Of a stretch of DNA of 19,500 bases, positions 15,916 through 19,500 are shown one piece after another. The translations under genes and the position numbers were made by a program. The stretch's first letter is position 1. Each line of letters begins with the position of its first letter. The stretch is from CAZEDU01 sp964511185 (GTDB lineage Bacteria > Myxococcota > Myxococcia > Myxococcales > Myxococcaceae): positions 1 through 19,500 of the forward strand of contig CAZEDU010000092.1 in the NCBI GenBank assembly GCA_964511185.1. The letters are read 5' to 3'. The notes beneath the pieces were generated by a model, which worked only from the letters and a program-made list of their open reading frames with translations, had not been told where the DNA came from and searched no databases.

Positions 15916-16716
15916 ATGGCTTCCATCTTGGTGATCGACGACAGCCCGATGGCCACTGAGCTGCTCGTGCGTTCGCTCGAGGCCGCCGGCTTTCGAGCGG
16001 CCGCGGCATCCGACCTCGCGACACTGGATGCGCGCCTGTCGGAGACCTCGTACGATCTCCTACTCGTCGACGTGAACATGCCCGAGATGTACGGCGACGA
16101 CGTGGTCGAGTTCCTCAGGTCGCAGCGGAAGATCGACGCGAAGCTGGTCCTCTACTCGGACATCCCCGAGTCCGAGCTGCAAGCCAAGGCCAAGAGCTCG
16201 GGCGCGCACGGCTACGTGGTGAAGGCGCGCGGCATCGAGGCGGTGCTCACCGAGATCAACCGCCACCTGCAATCCGTGTCCGAGGCGGCGGCTTCCACCG
16301 CGGCGCCCGAGCTGGCCGCGAGCGAGCCGGCCGCGAAGACGCCGGAAGGCAAGCGCAAGCGCCGCATCTTGATCGTCGACGACAGCGAGATGACCACCAA
16401 GCTGCTCGAGGCCGAGCTGTCGGCCAAGGGCTTCGAGGTCTCGACCGCGGACAGCGCCGACAAGGCCACCAAGATCATCTTGAAGAAGCAGACCCGGCCG
16501 GACCTGGTCTTGCTCGACGTCCGCATGCCCAACGTCAACGGCGAGCAGTTCTGCCGCTTCATCAAGGGCAACGCGCTCTTCCGGGGCATCAAGGTGCTCT
16601 TGTGCTCCGGCGAGAACATCGAAGAGCTCCAGCGCATCTGCCGCGACGCCGGCGCCGACGGCTACGTGCCGAAGGACGCCGTGCTGTCGAAGGTGCTCGC
16701 CAAAGAGCTCGCCTGA
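15916..16716 (+). CDS. frzZ: FrzZ: dual receiver output protein
   Basis: The 266-residue protein is two CheY-like receivers joined by an Ala/Pro/Glu linker (about 119-145). Receiver 1 has D8-D9, phospho-site D52 (LVDVNMP), S81 and K103. Receiver 2 has D155-D156, phospho-site D201 (LLDVRMP), S231 and K253. Both are fully equipped, unlike the FrzG receiver. In M. xanthus FrzZ is the main output of the pathway and is phosphorylated by FrzE at D52 and a second Asp (D220, as I recall); the second site is 19 residues earlier here because the linker is shorter. ATG 15916 has GAGG six bases upstream and gives D52; ATG 15913 is the alternative. It is divergent from frzA, as in M. xanthus. Confidence 0.94.
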   Translation: MASILVIDDSPMATELLVRSLEAAGFRAAAASDLATLDARLSETSYDLLLVDVNMPEMYGDDVVEFLRSQRKIDAKLVLYSDIPESELQAKAKSSGAHGYVVKARGIEAVLTEINRHLQSVSEAAASTAAPELAASEPAAKTPEGKRKRRILIVDDSEMTTKLLEAELSAKGFEVSTADSADKATKIILKKQTRPDLVLLDVRMPNVNGEQFCRFIKGNALFRGIKVLLCSGENIEELQRICRDAGADGYVPKDAVLSKVLAKELA

Positions 16717-16879
16717 TCCGCCTTGCACCGGCGCAAGATCGCTCCGGGTAGCAATGGACCGAGCGTCCGAGGTTCGGACAGGGTAACCCACTGAAATTAC
16801 TTTATGGCAGTGCTCGATCGGGCAGACGCACTCCGACCGTAAAGTCATAATACAACTATCGATTTACGTAAGTATTTGA

Positions 16880-17060
16880 TTTCTGGAGGCCCATTCCAGG
16901 CGCGCCCCTGGCCCGCGGATTGAAGAAGGGACGAGGCAAGTGGTTGCGGTGGGCCGCGGTTGGACCCGCCGAAAAAAGCGAATGGGAGAGGTTGGAATAG
17001 GTCCAGCCTCGAACGGGACTTCGGCTTTCCCCCTTTGGCCGAAGTCCCGTTTCTTTTTTT
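16880..17060 (+). ncRNA. Candidate small RNA ending in an intrinsic terminator
   Basis: The 366 bases after frzZ hold no convincing gene up to 17083. An AT-rich patch (about 16795-16890, far below local GC) is followed by a structured stretch. It contains CCAGG/CCTGG (16896-16911) and CGGTGGG/CCCGCCG (16947-16971, one G-U pair, then six A's), then a strong terminator (17011-17060). The terminator is about 300 bases past the frzZ stop, which suggests that it ends a separate transcript. The 5' end and promoter are unclear; CATAAT at 16846 is a possible -10 without a good -35. A long frzZ 3' UTR is the alternative. It does not look like tmRNA, SRP RNA or a tRNA. Confidence 0.35.
17011..17060 (+). 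terminator. Strong rho-independent terminator
   Basis: A perfect 15-base stem (17011-17025 with 17038-17052; left arm GAACGGGACTTCGGC) with a 12-base loop runs into a T-tract (TTCTTTTTTT, 17051-17060). It works only for plus-strand transcripts, since no T-run lies on the other side. The nearest plus-strand gene upstream is frzZ, ending at 16716. Confidence 0.88.
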
Positions 17061-17082
17061 GGGATCTCGAGCCTGGGCTCGC

Positions 17083-17275
17083 TCAGCCCGCCGCGCGCTC
17101 GGGCTCTGGGGCGCCCTCGGCCGGCTTCGCCTCGCTCCTGCTGCTGCTGGGCGTACTCGAGCGAGACCAGGTGACCCTTCTCGCAGTTCCGAGCCCCGCG
17201 GCGGTTCTCACGCGCGAGGATCTCGAGCAGCTTCTGGCAACAAGGCGGGAAGGCCTCGAATCGGGAATCGGCCAT
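17083..17275 (-). CDS. Small cysteine-containing protein, apparently frameshifted
   Basis: The first 46 codons from ATG 17275 look coding (MADSRFEAFPPCCQKLLEIL, ARNCEKGHLVSLEYAQQQQ), with three cysteines and a histidine. After the CAG repeat near 17140 the original frame becomes Arg/Gly-rich with poor third-position G/C. Shifting by one base gives a normal tail (SEAKPAEGAPEPERAAG) with nearly all G/C third positions and a stop at 17083. The start-to-stop distance is one base more than a multiple of three. The product would be about 64 residues. It lies 42 bases after the radical SAM gene. No family was recognised. TTGACT-N16-TAAGAA (17312-17285) may be its own promoter. It could be a sequencing error, a recent mutation or programmed frameshifting; unshifted, the frame stays open to 16856. 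Confidence 0.5.
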
Positions 17276-17317
17276 GGCGGAGTCTTCTTAGGTGACGAGC
17301 GCGCAAAGTCAAGGCGC

Positions 17318-18601
17318 TCAGCGCTCGGTCAGCCCTCGCGCGAAGTTCCCGATGACCAGCCAGGGCGCCGCTCTCTTGAACGCCTGCAGCATGGCGCGGA
17401 CGCCCATCGGCTCGCCGCCGGCGTGCGTGCCGCGCGCGACCTCCAGGTACTGGACCGGGTCGATGCACAAAGAGCGCGTCTGCACCTGATCGACCCGGTA
17501 GCGCCGAATGAGCCCGACCAACTTCTCGACCTCCCCTTCACGGTCGGTCACGCCCGGGAACAAGAGCAGGTTGAGCGCCAGGTACGCGCCGCGCTCCCGG
17601 CTCAGCGCGATCGACGCCTCGACGTCCTCCCAGCCGTACTTCACGGGCTGGTAGTAGGCCGCGTAGAGCGGCGCGTGCGCGGAGTTGAGGGAGACCCGCA
17701 CGGCGTCGAGCCCCGCGTCGAACAGCGCGGCGAGCCCGTGCGGCAGGCTGCCGTTGGTGTTGATGTTGATGGATCCCTTCCGGGTGCGCTGGCGCATCCA
17801 CCGGATCGACTGGGCGATCTGCCGGTAGCGGGTGAGCGGCTCCCCTTCACAGCCCTGCCCGAAGCTGACCATGGTGCGGCCGGGCGCGTGCTCCAGGTGG
17901 TGCGCGCCGATCTCGCCCATCTCGTCCGACGCGGGCCCGTCGTCCATCCGCTGGTGCGACGCGGGCGGTCCTTCGGGCGGCTGATCCGAGATGCAGCCGA
18001 CGCACTTGGCGTTGCAATGCACCGATGCGGGGATGGCGCCCTCGTCGCGCACGTAGAAGATGTTCTGACTGGTGAAGCACCGGTAGACGAGCGCGCACGT
18101 GGTGAGCTGCTTGAGCACGCGGTTGTCGGGAAACCGCCTCAGGTGCGCGTCGACCTTCGCCTTCAAGTCCTTCGTCGAGTAGCGCTCGGGCGACCAGTGC
18201 GCGCGCTTGTCGGTGTGGATGGCCCAGGCGACCGGCCCTTCCGCGCTCCACGCCGCCGCGGTGTACGCCCACTGGGGGAGCAGCGGCCCGTCGCCCTTCA
18301 CCTCGCCCGGGAGGAACGTGCGGGTGTAGCCGGGCGGGAGCAGCGCCCCGACAGCGTGGGGGACGAACGTCTCGCCGCCGGCGTGCACCTCACGGACGAG
18401 CTCCAGCTCGCCGGTCTTGGGATGAACGCCGACCGGCAGACGACCTGGCAGGTGCACCAGGCGCCCGCCTTCGGGGAGCGGAATGGGCCGGTCCTGCGGC
18501 GGCACCAGCTCTTCGCCGCTGCGCAGCGTCGCGAGCAGGTACGGGTGCTCGAGCACGCGTCCCTTCGGGTCGGCGACGAGGAGCTTGGGGCCAATCGACA
18601 T
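17318..18601 (-). CDS. Radical SAM protein of unknown function
   Basis: The 427-residue protein has a radical SAM core starting at about 190. The cluster motif CNAKCVGC gives C196, C200 and C203 (CxxxCxxC). It is followed by VSFGQGCEGEPL (245-256, the GGE-like SAM-binding motif), ININTNGSLP (278-287) and VRVSLNSAH (301-309). The first 190 residues are an unusual domain with no known motif, including C169 and C175. No auxiliary-cluster SPASM motif is evident at the C-terminus. ATG 18601 was chosen because MSIGPKLLVADPKGR looks like a natural start; a GTG at 18619 adds six residues. The substrate is unknown. It is divergent from the alanine dehydrogenase gene and leads into a small cysteine-containing gene. 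Confidence 0.88.
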   Translation of the reverse strand: MSIGPKLLVADPKGRVLEHPYLLATLRSGEELVPPQDRPIPLPEGGRLVHLPGRLPVGVHPKTGELELVREVHAGGETFVPHAVGALLPPGYTRTFLPGEVKGDGPLLPQWAYTAAAWSAEGPVAWAIHTDKRAHWSPERYSTKDLKAKVDAHLRRFPDNRVLKQLTTCALVYRCFTSQNIFYVRDEGAIPASVHCNAKCVGCISDQPPEGPPASHQRMDDGPASDEMGEIGAHHLEHAPGRTMVSFGQGCEGEPLTRYRQIAQSIRWMRQRTRKGSININTNGSLPHGLAALFDAGLDAVRVSLNSAHAPLYAAYYQPVKYGWEDVEASIALSRERGAYLALNLLLFPGVTDREGEVEKLVGLIRRYRVDQVQTRSLCIDPVQYLEVARGTHAGGEPMGVRAMLQAFKRAAPWLVIGNFARGLTER

Positions 18602-18667
18602 CGGCTTCGTCCATACCACCCGGCCAGCGAGGACGAAAAACGAGGCTTTCCTCCCCTGTCACCTGCC

Positions 18668-18696
18668 TTGACCACCTTTGGGCACATCTTTATGGT
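18668..18696 (+). promoter_or_regulatory. Predicted sigma-70-type promoter of ald
   Basis: TTGACC (18668-18673) and TATGGT (18691-18696) are separated by an ideal 17 bases. Transcription would begin near 18703, about 20 bases before the TTG start at 18725. This rules against the in-frame ATG at 18692, which lies inside the -10 box. Confidence 0.6.
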
Positions 18697-18724
18697 CGCC
18701 GCCCCTCCTCGAAAGGCGGCTTCG

Positions 18725-19500
18725 TTGATCATCGGAGTACCGAAGGAAATCAAGACGCGCGAATACCGTGTGGGCATGGTCCCGGCGGGCGTGCGCGCCC
18801 TCATCGCGTCGGGGCACAAGGTGCTGGTGCAGGTCGGCGCGGGTGAAGGCTCTGGGCTGCCGGACGCGGAGTACACGCGGGTCGGCGCCGAGCTGGTGAA
18901 GACCGCCGATGAGCTGTGGAAGCGCTCCGAGATGATCATCAAGGTCAAGGAGCCGATCGCCGACGAGTACGAGCGCATTCAGCCCGGCCAGATCATCTAC
19001 ACCTATTTCCACCTCGCGGCGGTGCCGGAGCTCGCGAAGGTGCTGATCAAGAAGCGCGTCGCCGCGGTGGCGTACGAGACGATCTCTCCGGACGACGGCT
19101 CGCTGCCGCTGCTCAAGCCGATGAGCGAGATCGCCGGCAAGATGTCGATCCAGGTGGGCGCGGCCTGCCTCGAGAAAGAGCATGGCGGCAAGGGCGTGCT
19201 GCTCGGCGGCGTGCCGGGCGTGCGCCGCGGCCGCGTGGCGGTCATCGGCGGCGGCGTGGTCGGCACGAACGCGGCGAAGATCGCCGTCGGCATGGGCGCC
19301 GAGGTCACCATCCTCGACATCAACCTGAACCAGCTGACCTACCTCGACGACGTGTTCCTGGGCCGCGTGGCGACCATCGCGTCGGACACCGAGACCATCG
19401 CGAAGGCGGTGCGCGAGGCGGACCTCGTCATCGGCGGCGTGCTGATCCCGGGCGGCAAGGCGCCCCGGCTGGTTTCGGAGGATCTGATCCGCGAGATGCA
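18725..19500 (+). CDS. ald: Alanine dehydrogenase (partial, 3' end outside)
   Basis: Ald converts L-alanine to pyruvate and ammonia with NAD. The visible 258 residues begin MIIGVPKEIKTREYRVGMVP, the family's classical opening. Key residues are R15, K75 (KVKEP) and H96 (YFHLAA) for substrate binding and catalysis, followed by the Rossmann loop VIGGGVVGTNAA (173-184) and D198 for the NAD ribose. The start is TTG 18725, preceded by AAAGG at eight bases; a longer ATG start (18692) falls inside the predicted promoter. The gene runs off the right edge. Alanine dehydrogenase helps amino-acid catabolism and is needed for normal development in M. xanthus, as I recall. Confidence 0.95.
   Translation, partial: MIIGVPKEIKTREYRVGMVPAGVRALIASGHKVLVQVGAGEGSGLPDAEYTRVGAELVKTADELWKRSEMIIKVKEPIADEYERIQPGQIIYTYFHLAAVPELAKVLIKKRVAAVAYETISPDDGSLPLLKPMSEIAGKMSIQVGAACLEKEHGGKGVLLGGVPGVRRGRVAVIGGGVVGTNAAKIAVGMGAEVTILDINLNQLTYLDDVFLGRVATIASDTETIAKAVREADLVIGGVLIPGGKAPRLVSEDLIREM

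Noticed and set aside
16856..17275. A 139-codon minus-strand gene through the terminator region
   Set aside because: Only the first third looks coding. The remainder reads antisense through the terminator stem and the AT-rich patch, and codon bias moves to another frame.
1..19500. CRISPR, tRNA, insertion sequence or toxin-antitoxin content
   Set aside because: No regularly spaced repeats, tRNA-like folds, transposase motifs or small toxin pairs were seen on either strand.

Overview
The window is very GC-rich, densely packed bacterial chromosome with strong G/C bias at third codon positions. Its centre is a complete frz chemosensory locus in the Myxococcus xanthus gene order, with frzZ divergent from frzA-B-CD-E-G-F. 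This points to a myxobacterium (Myxococcota, probably the Cystobacterineae side). The species cannot be named from sequence alone. I saw no tRNA, rRNA, insertion sequence, phage gene or CRISPR array.

Positions 1-7176 (minus strand) hold a tightly packed run of housekeeping and uncharacterised genes, listed here in transcription order: a SerA-type phosphoglycerate dehydrogenase with an ACT-like tail, a myxobacterial-type membrane protein, an eroded DUF1015 protein, a TrmN6-like methyltransferase, zinc-type HemB, a small DUF4177-like protein, an RDD membrane protein, and a D-Ala-D-Ala-ligase-like ATP-grasp enzyme that runs off the left edge. Several junctions overlap or are only a few bases apart, so much of this is probably one or two operons. 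Positions 7232-8755 hold a gamma-carbonic-anhydrase-like gene (plus), a PilZ/coiled-coil gene (minus) whose tail overlaps it by 77 bases, and a short polyhydroxyalkanoate-system-type gene (plus).

Positions 8752-16716 are the frz locus. FrzCD is a cytoplasmic receptor and FrzA and FrzB are CheW-type couplers. FrzE is a CheA kinase fused to a receiver, FrzG a CheB methylesterase, FrzF a CheR methyltransferase with TPRs, and FrzZ a double receiver output protein. In M. xanthus this pathway sets the frequency of cell reversals during gliding. Phospho-site numbering fits what I recall for M. xanthus (His49 in FrzE, Asp52 in FrzZ). The receiver domain of FrzG is degenerate.

Positions 16717-19500 contain a gap of about 370 bases with a strong intrinsic terminator and a candidate small RNA. 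Next come a small cysteine-containing gene that appears frameshifted and a radical SAM protein of unknown function (both minus). The window ends inside an alanine dehydrogenase gene (plus) preceded by a good sigma-70-type promoter.

I did not find a clearly new multi-gene system. The best leads are the candidate small RNA, the radical SAM/small-protein pair with its frameshift, the degenerate FrzG receiver, and a palindromic GGGGACTGTCCCC element lying inside a coding region.
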